A stretch of 64,000 nucleotides of DNA from Allobosea sp. Tri-44 (GTDB lineage Bacteria > Pseudomonadota > Alphaproteobacteria > Rhizobiales > Beijerinckiaceae). The notes under the pieces were generated by a model. The model searched no databases, was not told where the DNA came from, and was given only the letters and a program-made list of their open reading frames with translations. Shown piece by piece: positions 45,041 through 54,957 of this stretch. The stretch covers positions 124,001 through 188,000 of the forward strand of contig NZ_NBDP01000007.1 of NCBI RefSeq assembly GCF_004123845.1, in the 5' to 3' direction. Made by a program: the position numbers and the translations under genes. Positions within the stretch are counted from its first letter, which is position 1. Each line of letters begins with the position of its first letter.

Positions 45041-47851
45041 GTGCCGCCCTCTCACGACAAGCCAGCGCCCCGCCTCGCCGAGTTCATCGACAATCCCGTG
45101 GCCGCGGTCGGCAGGTTGGCGCGGCCCTTCGACAAGGGGGATCGCGACGGCCTGCGAAGCGCCCTGGTCAGCGCCCTGCGCGACAACCTCGAAGAAGGGC
45201 GCCAGTCGGCACGGGAGATCCTGGCCCGCACCCGCAACGGCCTCACCTGCGCCAAGCGGCTCTCCGGCGCGATGGACAGCGTCGTCGAGAGCCTGCACGC
45301 GGCGGCGACGCGGCATTTCTATCCGGTCGACAACCCCTCTGCCGGCGAGCGCATCGCCGTGGTGGCGGTCGGCGGCTATGGCCGCGGCACGCTGGCACCG
45401 GGTTCGGATGTCGACCTGCTCTTCCTCTTCCCCGACAAGCAGACCGCCTGGGGCGAGAGCGTGGTCGAGGCCATGCTCTACCCGCTCTGGGACCTGAAGC
45501 TGAAGGTCGGCCATTCCGTGCGCTCGGTCGACGATTGCATCCGCGAGGGTCGGGCCGACATGACGATCCGCACCGCGCTGCTGGAGGCGCGGCTGATCTG
45601 CGGCGATGCGGCGCTGTTCGCCGACCTCGTCCGGCGCTACGGCGCCGAGATCGCCGAGGGCACCGCCCCCGCCTTCACCGAGGCCAAGCTCGCCGAACGC
45701 GAGACCCGCGTCGCCCGCGCCGGCTCGTCGCGTTATCTGGTCGAGCCCAATGTCAAGGACGGCAAGGGCGGCCTGCGCGACCTCAACACGCTGTTCTGGA
45801 TCGCCAAATACTCCTACCGGGTCGACGATTCCGCCGAGCTGGTCGAGGCCGGGCTGTTCGACGCCCGCGAGTTCGCGATGTTCCAGCGCTCGGAGGAGTT
45901 CCTCTGGCGGGTACGCTGCTGGATGCATTTCATCACCGGCCGGGCCGAGGAGCGGCTCTCCTTCGACCTGCAGCGCCAGGTTGCGGCCGCGATCGGCTAT
46001 GCCGGCCGCAGCGGCCAGGCTCCGGTCGAACGCTTCATGAAGGCCTACTTCCTCGTCGCAAAGGATGTCGGCGACCTCACCGCCATCGTCTGCGCCGCGC
46101 TGGAAGCGCGCCAGCAGAAGCCGCGCGCCAGCCTGACCAGCCTGATCGGCACCTTCACCAAGCGCCGGCGCGTGCGCGCGCTCGGCCATCCCGATTTCAC
46201 CCTGCAGGGCCAACGCCTCGCCGTGATCGACGACGACGCCTTCAAGCGCGATCCGGTCAACCTGCTGCGGCTCTACGAGATCGCCAGCCGCGACGACCTC
46301 GCCATCCATCCCGACACCAGCCGGCTGGTGACGCAGTCGCTCCGGCTGGTCACGCCGCAGTTGCGACAGGACCGCGAGGCCAACCGCATCTTCCTGGAGG
46401 TCCTGACCGCGCGCCGCTCGCCGGAAGCGGTGCTGCGGCGGATGAACGAATCCGGCCTGCTCGGCCGCTTCGTCCCGGATTTCGGCCGCGTCGTCGCGAT
46501 GATGCAGTTCAACATGTATCATCACTACACGGTCGACGAGCACCTGCTCCGCTCGATCGGCATCCTCGCCGAGGTCGACGCTGGTGCACTCGAAGCCGAG
46601 CATCCCCTTGCGAACTCGATCTTCGCGACGATCACCAACCGGCGCGCGCTCTATGTCGCGCTCTTCCTGCACGATATCGCCAAGGGCCGGCCGGAGGACC
46701 ATTCAGTCGAGGGTGCCCGCATTGCCCGCAAGCTCTGCCCGCGGCTCGGCCTCACCGAGGCGCAGACCGAGACGGTTGTCTGGCTGATCGAGAACCACCT
46801 GGTGATGTCGACGATCGCCCAGAGCCGCGATCTCGGCGACCCCAAGACGATCGAGAGCTTCGCGGGAATCGTACAGACGCTGGAGCGGCTGAAGCTGCTG
46901 CTGGTTTTGACCGTCGCCGATATCAAGGCGGTCGGCCCTGGCGTCTGGAACGGCTGGAAGGGGCAATTGCTGCGCACGCTCTACTACGAGACCGAGATCG
47001 TGCTCGCCGGGGGCCATTCCGGCATCGAGCGCAAGGCCAGGGTCGAGCGCAAGCAGGAGGCGTTGGAAGCGCGCCTGTCCGACTGGACGGCGGAGGAGCG
47101 GGCCGCCTATCTCGCCCGGCATTACCCGGCCTATTGGCTCAAGGTCGAACCCGAGCGGCAGGAGCAGCACGCCCGCTTCCTGCGCGAGGCGGAAATCGCC
47201 GGCCGCACCACCTCGACAAAGGTCGAGACCGACCAGTTCCGCGGCGTGACCGAGCTCACCGTGCTGGCGCCGGACCATCCGCGCCTGCTCGCCATCGTCA
47301 CCGGCGCCTGCGCGGCGGCCGGCGGCAACATCGTCGATGCGCAGATCTTCACCACCACGGACGGCTTGGTGCTCGACACGATCTTCGTCTCGCGCGCCTT
47401 CGAGCGCGACGACGACGAATTGCGCCGCGCCGAGCGGATTGCGGCGGCGATCGAGCGCGCGCTCAAGGGCGAGATCAAGATCGCCGACCTCGTCGCCCAG
47501 CGCCGCGCGCCGCCACCGCGTGGCGGGACCTTCCAGGTCGCGCCCGAGGTGATCATCGATAATGTCCTGTCGTCGCGCTACACAGTACTGGAGGTCTCGG
47601 GCCTCGACCGGCCCGGCCTGCTCTACGATCTCACCACCGCGATCGGGAAGCTCAACCTCAACATCGCCTCGGCCCATATCGCGACCTTCGGCGAGAAAGC
47701 GGTCGACGTCTTCTACGTCACCGACCTGACCGGGGCGAAGATCACCTCGACCGGCCGGCAGTTGCTGATCCGCCAGGCGCTGCTCGCCGTGTTCAGCCAG
47801 GAGCTCGACAAACCAGCCGCAGGCAAGGCCAAGGCCATGGCCCGCGCTTGA
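45041..47851 (+). CDS. glnD: [protein-PII] uridylyltransferase/uridylyl-removing enzyme
   Basis: Bifunctional nitrogen sensor of 936 residues that adds or removes UMP on PII proteins according to glutamine. The start codon is GTG. The nucleotidyltransferase motif GGYGRGTLAPGSDVDLLF lies near residue 115. The HD hydrolase motif HDIAKGRPEDHSVEGA is near residue 545. Two C-terminal ACT domains sense glutamine (about 730-810 and 840-920). Length is usual for alphaproteobacteria. Divergent from the SAM-II ABC locus. Confidence 0.96.
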   Translation: MPPSHDKPAPRLAEFIDNPVAAVGRLARPFDKGDRDGLRSALVSALRDNLEEGRQSAREILARTRNGLTCAKRLSGAMDSVVESLHAAATRHFYPVDNPSAGERIAVVAVGGYGRGTLAPGSDVDLLFLFPDKQTAWGESVVEAMLYPLWDLKLKVGHSVRSVDDCIREGRADMTIRTALLEARLICGDAALFADLVRRYGAEIAEGTAPAFTEAKLAERETRVARAGSSRYLVEPNVKDGKGGLRDLNTLFWIAKYSYRVDDSAELVEAGLFDAREFAMFQRSEEFLWRVRCWMHFITGRAEERLSFDLQRQVAAAIGYAGRSGQAPVERFMKAYFLVAKDVGDLTAIVCAALEARQQKPRASLTSLIGTFTKRRRVRALGHPDFTLQGQRLAVIDDDAFKRDPVNLLRLYEIASRDDLAIHPDTSRLVTQSLRLVTPQLRQDREANRIFLEVLTARRSPEAVLRRMNESGLLGRFVPDFGRVVAMMQFNMYHHYTVDEHLLRSIGILAEVDAGALEAEHPLANSIFATITNRRALYVALFLHDIAKGRPEDHSVEGARIARKLCPRLGLTEAQTETVVWLIENHLVMSTIAQSRDLGDPKTIESFAGIVQTLERLKLLLVLTVADIKAVGPGVWNGWKGQLLRTLYYETEIVLAGGHSGIERKARVERKQEALEARLSDWTAEERAAYLARHYPAYWLKVEPERQEQHARFLREAEIAGRTTSTKVETDQFRGVTELTVLAPDHPRLLAIVTGACAAAGGNIVDAQIFTTTDGLVLDTIFVSRAFERDDDELRRAERIAAAIERALKGEIKIADLVAQRRAPPPRGGTFQVAPEVIIDNVLSSRYTVLEVSGLDRPGLLYDLTTAIGKLNLNIASAHIATFGEKAVDVFYVTDLTGAKITSTGRQLLIRQALLAVFSQELDKPAAGKAKAMARA

Positions 47852-47919
47852 TTTCGCCCCGCCGAAGCCCGATATCGGCGACGAAGCCGGTGTGCCTCGA
47901 GGTTACGCCGCAATGATCC

Positions 47920-48570
47920 ATGACGATCAACGATTGGGATGATGGAATGACGCAGAACCCTGCGAAGGACGATCCGAAGCCGGAAACCGAGAGCCAGGAA
48001 ACGGCACAGGCCGAGGCGGTCGAGACGCAGACGCCCGATCCGCTCGCCACGGCCGAGGCCGAGCGCGACGACTTCAAGGACAAGCTGCTGCGCACCCTCG
48101 CCGAGATGGAGAACCTGCGCCGGCGCACCGAGCGCGAGATCGCCGACGCCAAAGCCTATGCGGTGACCAGCTTCGCCCGCGACCTGCTCGGCTCGGCCGA
48201 TAATCTGCGCCGCGCGCTCGAAAGCTTGCCGGAGGCGGCCCGCGCCACCGCCGATACTGCGCTGAACGCCTTGGTCGAAGGCGTCGAACTGACCGAGCGC
48301 GAGCTCCTGAAGACGCTCGAGCGCCACGGCGTGCGCAAGATCGATCCGCAGGGCGAGAAGTTCGATCCGAACCTGCACCAGGCCATGTTCGAGGCGCCCG
48401 ATGCCGGCATCGCCAAGGGCCTCGTCTCGAAGGTGGTGCAGACCGGCTACAAGATCGGCGAGCGGGTGCTGCGTCCGGCGCTGGTCGGCGTCTCGGCCGG
48501 CGCGCCCAAGCCCGCCGCCAACGGTTCGGACAGCCCGGCCGCCGATGCCGGCGACAAGCCTGTGAACTGA
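47920..48570 (+). CDS. grpE: nucleotide exchange factor GrpE
   Basis: Co-chaperone of 216 residues that drives ADP release from DnaK. An acidic, unstructured N-terminus (about residues 1-45) leads to a long coiled coil and the C-terminal beta domain, marked by GVRKIDPQGEKFDPNLHQAMFE and VVQTGYKIGERVLRPALVGV. Two ATG codons are possible (47920 or 47947). It follows glnD and ends three bases before the TRIC-family gene. Confidence 0.95.
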   Translation: MTINDWDDGMTQNPAKDDPKPETESQETAQAEAVETQTPDPLATAEAERDDFKDKLLRTLAEMENLRRRTEREIADAKAYAVTSFARDLLGSADNLRRALESLPEAARATADTALNALVEGVELTERELLKTLERHGVRKIDPQGEKFDPNLHQAMFEAPDAGIAKGLVSKVVQTGYKIGERVLRPALVGVSAGAPKPAANGSDSPAADAGDKPVN

Positions 48571-48573
48571 CAG

Positions 48574-49206
48574 GTGCTCGAAGCTGCGGGCGTCGTCGTC
48601 TTCGCCCTGACCGGGGCGCTCGTCGCCGCCCGCAAGCGGATGGACCCGTTCGGCTTCATCCTGCTCGCCACCGTCACCGGCGTTGGCGGCGGCACCTTGC
48701 GCGACCTCCTGCTCGACCGGCGCGTCTTCTGGATCGAGGCGCCATCCGACGTGATGCTGTGCACGGCCGTCGCCCTTGCGGCCTGGGCGATCGCCTATGC
48801 CAAGCCCGGCATGCTCGACGGCTGGGGCGCCAAGCGCCTGTTGATCTGGGCCGACGCGGCCGGGCTCGCGCTCTTTGCCGTGGTCGGCGCGCAGAAGGGG
48901 CTCGCATCAGGCGTTCCGATCGCCTCGGCTATCGCCTTCGGCGCCATGACCGCGACCTTCGGCGGCATCATTCGCGATATCCTCGCCGGCGACCGGCCGA
49001 TGGTGCTGTGGAGCCGCGATTTTTACGTCACCGCCGCGGCAGCCGGCGCCGGCGCGACAGTCGGCCTCGCACAAATGGGGCTGGACGCAAGGCTCGTCAT
49101 GCTGGGCGGGCTCGCCGCAGGCTTTGGCCTGCGCGCCGGCTCGCTCCTGTTCGGCTGGTCGTTTCCAAAGCTGCCGGGCGACGATACCCCAAAGCAGTCA
49201 AGCTGA
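48574..49206 (+). CDS. TRIC-family cation channel protein (UPF0126/YadS-like)
   Basis: Membrane protein of 210 residues with about seven helices arranged as two repeats. Each half contains a glycine-rich kink: GVGGGTLRDLLLDR near residue 35 and FGGIIRDILAGDRPMVLW near residue 125. This is the TRIC-type fold of trimeric cation channels. The start is GTG, three bases after the grpE stop, so coupling is likely. The physiological role in this organism is not known. Confidence 0.85.
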   Translation: MLEAAGVVVFALTGALVAARKRMDPFGFILLATVTGVGGGTLRDLLLDRRVFWIEAPSDVMLCTAVALAAWAIAYAKPGMLDGWGAKRLLIWADAAGLALFAVVGAQKGLASGVPIASAIAFGAMTATFGGIIRDILAGDRPMVLWSRDFYVTAAAAGAGATVGLAQMGLDARLVMLGGLAAGFGLRAGSLLFGWSFPKLPGDDTPKQSS

Positions 49207-49214
49207 CGGCCTAG

Positions 49215-49316
49215 ATCATCGCGCGTCCGAACGGACGCGGTTACTATGATCTATCATATTGTCATCGCATCGGATTCTTCCGAAAAGTGGATTCCACTTT
49301 TCGGTCCGATGCTATG
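49215..49316. repeat. composite palindromic repeat running into the alkB 3' end
   Basis: GCGTCCGAACGGACGC is one hairpin. GCATCGGA at 49267 pairs with TCCGATGC ending 49312, around inner arms CCGAAAAGTGG and CCACTTTTCGG. The motif CCGAAAAGTGGATTCCACTT is a widespread repeat in this order. The minus-strand frame of alkB continues into it. Confidence 0.85.
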
Positions 49317-49924
49317 GTCACTCGCCGCAGCGTCAGGTTGATCCGTCCCGCCTGCGGCAGCAGGCTCGACGATCCCGCAAGGATGCGGTCGATGCCGTGA
49401 AAAGCGAGCCGCGCCTCGCCGCCGAAGGCGAGCGCATCGCCCGAAGCCAGCTTCAGCGAGACCGTCTTGCCGCCGCGGCTGGTGCCGCCAATGCGGAAGA
49501 CAGCGGTGTCGCCGAGCGAGAGCGACAGCACCGGCGCGTCGAAATCCTGCTCGTCGCGGTCCTGATGCAGGCCCATCTTCGCGGTCGGCTCGTAGAAATT
49601 GACGAGGCAGGCCTCGGGCGGGTGCGGATAGCCTGCGAGTTCCTGCCAGGCGCGCAGCAGCCGGGCCGGGATCGGCGGCCAGGGTTGCGCAGTTTCAGGA
49701 TGAAGCGGCTGGTAGCGGTAGCCGCGCTCGTCCGAGACCCAGCCGAGCGGCCCGCAATTGGTCATTTTGACCGAGAACGGTTTTCCGGTCTTCGGCATGC
49801 GCGGCACATAAAACGGCGCCTGCCGCGCCGCCTCGCGCAGTTCCGCGACGAGGGCCGCCTGCTCGGCCGGATCGAGATAGCCCGGCCAATGCGTCACGCC
49901 CGGCGCGACGGCGAGCGCAGCCAT
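49262..49924 (-). CDS. alkB: alkylated DNA repair dioxygenase AlkB
   Basis: Fe(II)/2-oxoglutarate dioxygenase of 220 residues that removes methyl groups from DNA bases. Metal ligands are in GLHQDRDEQDF (H-x-D) near residue 118 and FHGIDRI near residue 175. The 2-oxoglutarate arginines are in RINLTLRR. The last dozen or so residues (SDRKVESTFRKNPMR) are read from a palindromic repeat and are not part of the enzyme family. It precedes dapB by eight bases in translation order. Confidence 0.92.
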   Translation of the reverse strand: MAALAVAPGVTHWPGYLDPAEQAALVAELREAARQAPFYVPRMPKTGKPFSVKMTNCGPLGWVSDERGYRYQPLHPETAQPWPPIPARLLRAWQELAGYPHPPEACLVNFYEPTAKMGLHQDRDEQDFDAPVLSLSLGDTAVFRIGGTSRGGKTVSLKLASGDALAFGGEARLAFHGIDRILAGSSSLLPQAGRINLTLRRVTIASDRKVESTFRKNPMR

Positions 49925-49932
49925 TGCGGCGC

Positions 49933-50748
49933 TCAGAGCTTGTCGAGGCCGAGCACGTCGGCCATCGAATAGAGGCCGGGCTTGCGGCCGCGGCCCCAGA
50001 GCGCCGCCTTGACCGCGCCTTGCGCGAACAGGCTGCGATCCTCGGCGACATGGGCGAGTTCGAGCCGCTCGCCGGCGCCGGCGAAGATCACCTTATGATC
50101 GCCGACGACGGTACCGCCGCGCAAAGCGGCAAAGCCGATCGTGCCGGGCTGGCGGGCGCCGACCTGGCCATCGCGCACCGCGACGCGAGTCTCGGCGAGA
50201 TCAACGCTACGACCTTCGGCGGCCGCCTCACCGAGCAGCACGGCGGTGCCCGAGGGCGCATCGACCTTCATGCGGTGGTGCATCTCGACGATCTCGATGT
50301 CCCAATCGGTGCCGAGCGTCGCCGCGACCTTGCGCACCAGCGCCGCCAGCAAGTTGACGCCGAGACTCATATTGCCGGAGCGGATGATCGCGGCATGGCG
50401 CGCCGCCGCCTCGAGCTTGGCCAGATGCTGCGGCTCCATGCCGGTGGTGCCGGCGACATGGACGATGCGGGCCTGGGCGGCGAGGCCGGCAAAGGCCACC
50501 GTCGCGTCGGGGGTGGTGAAATCGAGCACGCCCTCGGCCTCGACGAAGGCGGCGAGCGCGTCGTCGCTGACCGTGACGCCACTGGCGGGCAGGCCGGCGA
50601 GCACCGCGGCGTCCTGGCCAAGTGCCGGCGAGCCCGGCCGCTCGATCGCGGCGGAAAGCACGCAACCTTGCGTGTCATGGATCGCTTTGACCAGCGTGCG
50701 GCCCATCCGGCCGGCGGCGCCGACGACGACGAGACGCATGTCGCTCAT
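49933..50748 (-). CDS. dapB: 4-hydroxy-tetrahydrodipicolinate reductase
   Basis: Enzyme of 271 residues in lysine and diaminopimelate synthesis, using NAD(P)H. The nucleotide motif [14 protein letters not shown] is at the N-terminus. The substrate and catalytic region is [15 protein letters not shown] near residue 158. The tail [11 protein letters not shown] is typical. I chose the ATG at 50748 since [13 protein letters not shown] follows at once. It precedes alkB with eight bases between. Confidence 0.96.
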   Translation of the reverse strand: MSDMRLVVVGAAGRMGRTLVKAIHDTQGCVLSAAIERPGSPALGQDAAVLAGLPASGVTVSDDALAAFVEAEGVLDFTTPDATVAFAGLAAQARIVHVAGTTGMEPQHLAKLEAAARHAAIIRSGNMSLGVNLLAALVRKVAATLGTDWDIEIVEMHHRMKVDAPSGTAVLLGEAAAEGRSVDLAETRVAVRDGQVGARQPGTIGFAALRGGTVVGDHKVIFAGAGERLELAHVAEDRSLFAQGAVKAALWGRGRKPGLYSMADVLGLDKL

Positions 50749-50825
50749 GATGAAACGCTCCAGCCAGTATCCAGACCGGCGCAGGCCGGGCAGCGCATGC
50801 CTATAAGCTGCTTCTCTGCGGGCCG

Positions 50826-50857
50826 AAACGAAAAACGGCCGGGCAAAGCCCGGCCGT
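50826..50857 (-). terminator. intrinsic terminator after the Tim44-like gene
   Basis: On the minus strand ACGGCCGGGC-TTT-GCCCGGCCGT is followed by TTTTTCG. The stem is ten bases and the T run five. It lies 26 bases after the stop of the gene at 50883-51851. Confidence 0.88.
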
Positions 50858-50882
50858 ACAGATTTCGGGTGTGGTCGCCGGC

Positions 50883-51851
50883 CTATTCGACCGGCTGGAT
50901 CCCCGTGACTTTCCACTCGCCGCCGCGCGAGCGCACGAAGGTCCAGTGCTCGATCACCTCGCGCGGGATGGTGGCATGGCCCTCGACGACCTTGCCGCCA
51001 TTGCGCTCGACCATCGCGGTGAGCAGGCTGAAGCGCATCGCGACGGTGGCGTAGTCGTAGCCATCCTCGCGCCAGGATTCGGCGAGGTCGCCCTGCAGCA
51101 GCTTGACCTCGGCGGCGCGCTCGATCAGGCCCTTGCGAGCGTTCTCGGCGAACTCCTCCTCCAGCGCACCGGAAATCTCCGGCGTCGCGATCTGACGCAG
51201 GCGGGCGACATTCTCATCGGAGATGGACGTCTGCACCTCGGTGAGCAGGCGCTCGAAGTTGCCGTAATCGGCACCGACCAGCTCGAACTCGACCGGCTTG
51301 GCCGCTGCTGCCGCGGCAGCGCCGCCACCGAGACCGCCGGCCATGGCCGGAGCAGCCTGCGGCTGGTAGGCCTGACGGTCGAGCGGCGCGCCGGCGCCGG
51401 CGAGCTGCGGCTCGCTGCGACGACGGAACAGGCGCAGGGCCAGCCAGATCAGACCGCCGATCAGCGCGGCCTGGAAGAGCAGGCCAAGCAGGCCGGCAAG
51501 GCCGCCGAAGCCGGCGCCCGAGAGCAGGCCGAACAGGCCGGCCCCGAGCAGACCACCGGCGACGCCCATCATCAGGCTGCGCGCCATGGACGGGCGGGCG
51601 GCCTGCGCGGCAGCGCCTGCCGCACCAGCAGCCGGAGCGGCGGCCGTCGGGCCGGGCGCCTGCGTCGGGCTACGCTGGAACGAGGAGCCGGGCGCGGTCG
51701 GCGTTGGCGCGACCTGCGACTGGGTGCGCGAACCGCGGCCGCCGACGCTGCGGCCGCCCGGGGCGGCCTCGGCGATGATCGGCACCAGCAGAAGTGCGCC
51801 GGCGATGAGAGCGACGGCACGGCCACGACGGGCGAGCGAAATCAGAGACAT
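50883..51851 (-). CDS. Tim44-like domain membrane protein
   Basis: Protein of 322 residues. An N-terminal signal-like helix ([21 protein letters not shown]) is followed by a Gly/Pro/Ala/Gln-rich segment. A glycine-rich membrane stretch ([30 protein letters not shown]) and a second helix come next. The Tim44/TimA-like C-terminal domain (about residues 190-320) has [11 protein letters not shown] at its end. The family is common in alphaproteobacteria; its role is poorly defined. Confidence 0.85.
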   Translation of the reverse strand: MSLISLARRGRAVALIAGALLLVPIIAEAAPGGRSVGGRGSRTQSQVAPTPTAPGSSFQRSPTQAPGPTAAAPAAGAAGAAAQAARPSMARSLMMGVAGGLLGAGLFGLLSGAGFGGLAGLLGLLFQAALIGGLIWLALRLFRRRSEPQLAGAGAPLDRQAYQPQAAPAMAGGLGGGAAAAAAAKPVEFELVGADYGNFERLLTEVQTSISDENVARLRQIATPEISGALEEEFAENARKGLIERAAEVKLLQGDLAESWREDGYDYATVAMRFSLLTAMVERNGGKVVEGHATIPREVIEHWTFVRSRGGEWKVTGIQPVE

Positions 51852-52031
51852 GGTTCCTCCCGGAGCCTGGATGGCTCACTGGACCCAGAATATGGTCGGG
51901 TCGTACGACTTTCGCAAGGTGAGCCTGCGCGATCGGCGCTGCTGAGCCGACTATCCCACCATTGGGGGTTCGATGCTGCCATGCTATGGTTTCCGTCACG
52001 TTAGCCTTTAGGCAAACGACGGGAGCGAGCC

Positions 52032-52343
52032 ATGATCCGATCCCCTCGGAGGCTACCCTGCTCAGGCGCAGTCGCGCTGTCCTTCTGGGCGCTCTTTGCG
52101 ACAATCGCGCTACTGTTCCAAACCCCTGCCCTTGCGCAAGAGCAGCGCGCGGCAGCCCTCGACAGACCGCGCCTGGCGCAGGCTCCTGAGCCCTATTGCT
52201 TCTGCTGGAGTGACGGCAAGAAGATCGCGGAAGGCAGCATGGCCTGCATCCGTACCACCATGGGCCGACGCCTCGCCACCTGCGGCCGCGTGATCAATAT
52301 GATGTCCTGGGAAGTGACCCAGAATCCCTGCCCGGAGAGTTGA
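52032..52343 (+). CDS. small secreted cysteine-rich protein of unknown function
   Basis: Protein of 103 residues with a signal peptide ending near TPALAQE. The mature part has five cysteines (YCFCWSDG, ACIRTT, TCGRV, PCPES), suggesting disulfides. CGGGAGCGAGCC precedes the ATG. No family is recognised. It stands alone between the Tim44-like gene and a microprotein gene on the other strand. Confidence 0.65.
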   Translation: MIRSPRRLPCSGAVALSFWALFATIALLFQTPALAQEQRAAALDRPRLAQAPEPYCFCWSDGKKIAEGSMACIRTTMGRRLATCGRVINMMSWEVTQNPCPES

Positions 52344-52443
52344 GCGGGCACCTTGCTGGATTCAAAGGAAAAGCGCCGCAGGGCCTCTCCCGCGACGCTT
52401 CCCAATTGGCTTGTGGTCTTTGGACTTGAGACTGACTTCCCCG

Positions 52444-52527
52444 TCAGAACGCTCCGATCACGATCGCCAGAACCAGCGCAAATGCCGCACCCATGGCCAA
52501 CCGGTCGAGACTTAGCGCGAGGTTCAT
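52444..52527 (-). CDS. 27-residue membrane microprotein
   Basis: Too short for most gene finders. The reading frame begins ATG at 52527 behind AAAGGAGGGTTCAC, a near-perfect ribosome site at good spacing. The peptide starts NLALSLDRLA and continues as one hydrophobic helix ending in LVLAIVIGAF. It therefore looks like a single-span inner-membrane microprotein. The next 280 bases (52528-52809) hold no gene and include an AT-rich patch near 52620-52740. Confidence 0.6.
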   Translation of the reverse strand: MNLALSLDRLAMGAAFALVLAIVIGAF

Positions 52528-52809
52528 GTGAACCCTCCTTTGTCATTGACCTGACATGGAAGCTAGCAGAAACGGCGGCCGCTGCAAGTGCCTGCGACGC
52601 CGCAGCGAGCGTCGCAGCAGAGAAACGTTCTTAATCAGCGGTTAAAGCATTGAACTGCTTTGTGGATAGTTCCGCATAAGACCTTCTCAGCAGAGGTTTT
52701 TAGTATTCCAAAGAGCAGTATAGATCCCTACCGTCACAATCGAGCCTGAGTTGTTGCAGCGCAATATTGTCCCAGGCGGGACCAGCGCCCAGCTTTCGCC
52801 GAGATTTCG

Positions 52810-54054
52810 TCATCCCGGCATCAGGATCTGGCGCTCGAGCGCACGCGCCACGGCAATGACCCGCGCATCGTCACCGAAGCGTCCGACGAGCTGGAACGAG
52901 ACCGGCAGACCACGCGGGCCACGCATCAGCGGCACGGTCAGGCAGGGTGTGCCGAGCAGCGTCCAGAGCCGGTTGAACTTGGAATCGCCGGTCGAAGCGA
53001 GGGTCTCCGGCGCTTCGCCCGGCGCGGCATAGGTCAGGACGAGATCAGCTTCGCCGAACCAGCGCTCGGCTGCCTGGCGCCCGCGCCGGGACGCGGCGCG
53101 CGCCGCGTCGTAGTCCTGCGGTGTGGTGGTGCGAACCTCGTCGAGATAGGCGCGCAGCTTCGGCGGCAGTTCGTCACGATGATTGGCGTATTCCCAGGCG
53201 AGCGCCTGCGTCGCTTCCCAATTCTGCAACGGACCATGGGCGTGGAAGGTCTCGGCGAGTTCGGCCGGCGTCGCCAGCTCGAGGACCTGCGCGCCGCCTT
53301 GCCGGGCAAGTTCGGAGATGCGCTGCAGCGCGCCCTCGCAAGCCGGCTCCGGCTTGTCGGCGAACTCCTGCCGGCAAAGGCCGAGCTTCAATCCATCCAG
53401 CGCCGCCTCGGGAGCGTCAAGATCGGCGCGGCCGGTCAGCGCCGCCAAAGCGAAGCCGAGATCGCCGGCGCTGGCTGCCATCAGGCCGAGCGTATCGAGC
53501 GACCAGGAAAAGGGCTTCACCCCGACAGTAGGCAGAAGTCCGTAGGACGGTTTGATCGCGGCGACGCCGCAATAGGCGGCGGGGCGGATCACTGAGCCGC
53601 CGGTCTGCGTGCCGATGGCGAGCGGGACGAGGCTGGCGGCGACAGCGGCCGCCGAACCGGCCGAGGATCCGCCCGGGCTGGCAGAGCGGTCATGCGGGTT
53701 TCGCGTCGGGGCCGGGTCGAGAAAGGCGAAGGCGGTAGTCTGGGTCTTGCCGGCGACGGTCGCGCCGGTCGCCTTCAGCGCCATCACGATCGGGGCATCG
53801 GCCTTGGGCTGATGGCCGTCATAGATCGACGAGCCCATGCCGGTCGGCAGATCGGCGGTGTCGATGATGTCCTTGACCCCGACTGCGATGCCGGCCAGCG
53901 GCCCCTCGCCTGGCGAAAGCGTCTCGGGCCGAGCCGCAAAAGCTCTGAGATCGCCATCCCGCTCCTCGATTCGCCGCTCGCTATCGGCAAGGGCAGCCTG
54001 AGCCGACATCTCGCCATTGGCGACGCGGCGAGCGATATCGCGAACCGAAAGCAT
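52810..54054 (-). CDS. amidase (amidase signature family)
   Basis: Amidase of 414 residues with the Ser-cisSer-Lys catalytic set. Lysine is in VGVKDIIDTADLPT near residue 68, the cis-serine in SPGGSSAGSAAAVAA and the nucleophile in GTQTGGSVIRPAAYCG near residue 160. The C-terminal region PCLTVPLMRGPRGLPVSFQLVGR fits. It follows an SDR in the same direction, so it may act on an amide product of the same pathway. The substrate is unknown. Confidence 0.9.
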   Translation of the reverse strand: MLSVRDIARRVANGEMSAQAALADSERRIEERDGDLRAFAARPETLSPGEGPLAGIAVGVKDIIDTADLPTGMGSSIYDGHQPKADAPIVMALKATGATVAGKTQTTAFAFLDPAPTRNPHDRSASPGGSSAGSAAAVAASLVPLAIGTQTGGSVIRPAAYCGVAAIKPSYGLLPTVGVKPFSWSLDTLGLMAASAGDLGFALAALTGRADLDAPEAALDGLKLGLCRQEFADKPEPACEGALQRISELARQGGAQVLELATPAELAETFHAHGPLQNWEATQALAWEYANHRDELPPKLRAYLDEVRTTTPQDYDAARAASRRGRQAAERWFGEADLVLTYAAPGEAPETLASTGDSKFNRLWTLLGTPCLTVPLMRGPRGLPVSFQLVGRFGDDARVIAVARALERQILMPG

Positions 54055-54177
54055 GAACCTGTCCCTGGAATCCGCAGCCGAACGGCCGATGCGACCATGC
54101 TGGCACAAGCCCGGCGCTCGAAGGAAGCCGTGAGAGCGCCCTTGCAGACGGGGCATGCACCCCGCGCGGCGCGGCGC

Positions 54178-54957
54178 TCAATAGGTCGCGCGACCACCCG
54201 AAAGATCGAAAATCCCGCCGGTCGAGAAGGAGCAGTCGTCAGAGGACAGCCAGAGCACCATGCGCGCCACCTCCGGCACCTCGACGAAACGCCCCATCGG
54301 GATGCGCGACATGATGTCGGCGCGCCGCTCCGCCGAAATCTCCCTGGCCATGGCGGTCTCGGCAGCGGCCGGCGTCACCGCGGTGACGATGATGCCCTCC
54401 TTCGCGGTCTCCTTGGCGACGCTCTTGGTCAGTGCGATCAGCCCTGCCTTCGAGGCGGAATAGGCCGCAGCCTGCGCCATGCCTTCCTTGCCCTGGATCG
54501 AGGCGATGTTGACGACATGGCCGCGCAAGGGATGTCCGTCCGGCGAGCGTCGCGGTTCCTGGCGCAGCATCCGGCCGACGACGGCGCGGGTGACCAGATA
54601 GGCCCCGAACAGGTTGACCTGCAGCACGCGCTGGAAGTTCTCCGGTGTCGTCTCCCAGATCGGCTTCACTTCGCCGAGCACGCCGGCGTTGTTGATCAGG
54701 ATGTCGATGCGGCCATGGGCGGCAACCGCAGCATCGGCCGCCGCCTCGACCGCGTTGACATCGCGAATATCGAGCTGGCGCTGGCTGGCTCGGCGCCCCA
54801 GTTCGGGCGCGACTTGCGCCAGCGCGACGGCATCCTGATCCCAGAGCTCGACACTTGCGCCGGCTTCGATCAGCGCATTGGTGATGCCGCGGCCGAGCCC
54901 GCCAGCACCGCCGGTGACAATCGCATGCCGGCCGGAGAGATCATGACGCGCACTCAT
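54178..54957 (-). CDS. short-chain dehydrogenase/reductase
   Basis: NAD(P)-dependent SDR of 259 residues. The cofactor motif TGGAGGLGRG lies near residue 16 and NNAGVLG near residue 90. The catalytic Ser is in NIASIQG and Tyr-x-x-x-Lys in YSASKAGL. The C-terminus SSDDCSFSTGGIFDLSGGRATY is usual for classical SDRs. It starts one base inside the stop of the unknown protein upstream and precedes the amidase. Confidence 0.92.
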   Translation of the reverse strand: MSARHDLSGRHAIVTGGAGGLGRGITNALIEAGASVELWDQDAVALAQVAPELGRRASQRQLDIRDVNAVEAAADAAVAAHGRIDILINNAGVLGEVKPIWETTPENFQRVLQVNLFGAYLVTRAVVGRMLRQEPRRSPDGHPLRGHVVNIASIQGKEGMAQAAAYSASKAGLIALTKSVAKETAKEGIIVTAVTPAAAETAMAREISAERRADIMSRIPMGRFVEVPEVARMVLWLSSDDCSFSTGGIFDLSGGRATY

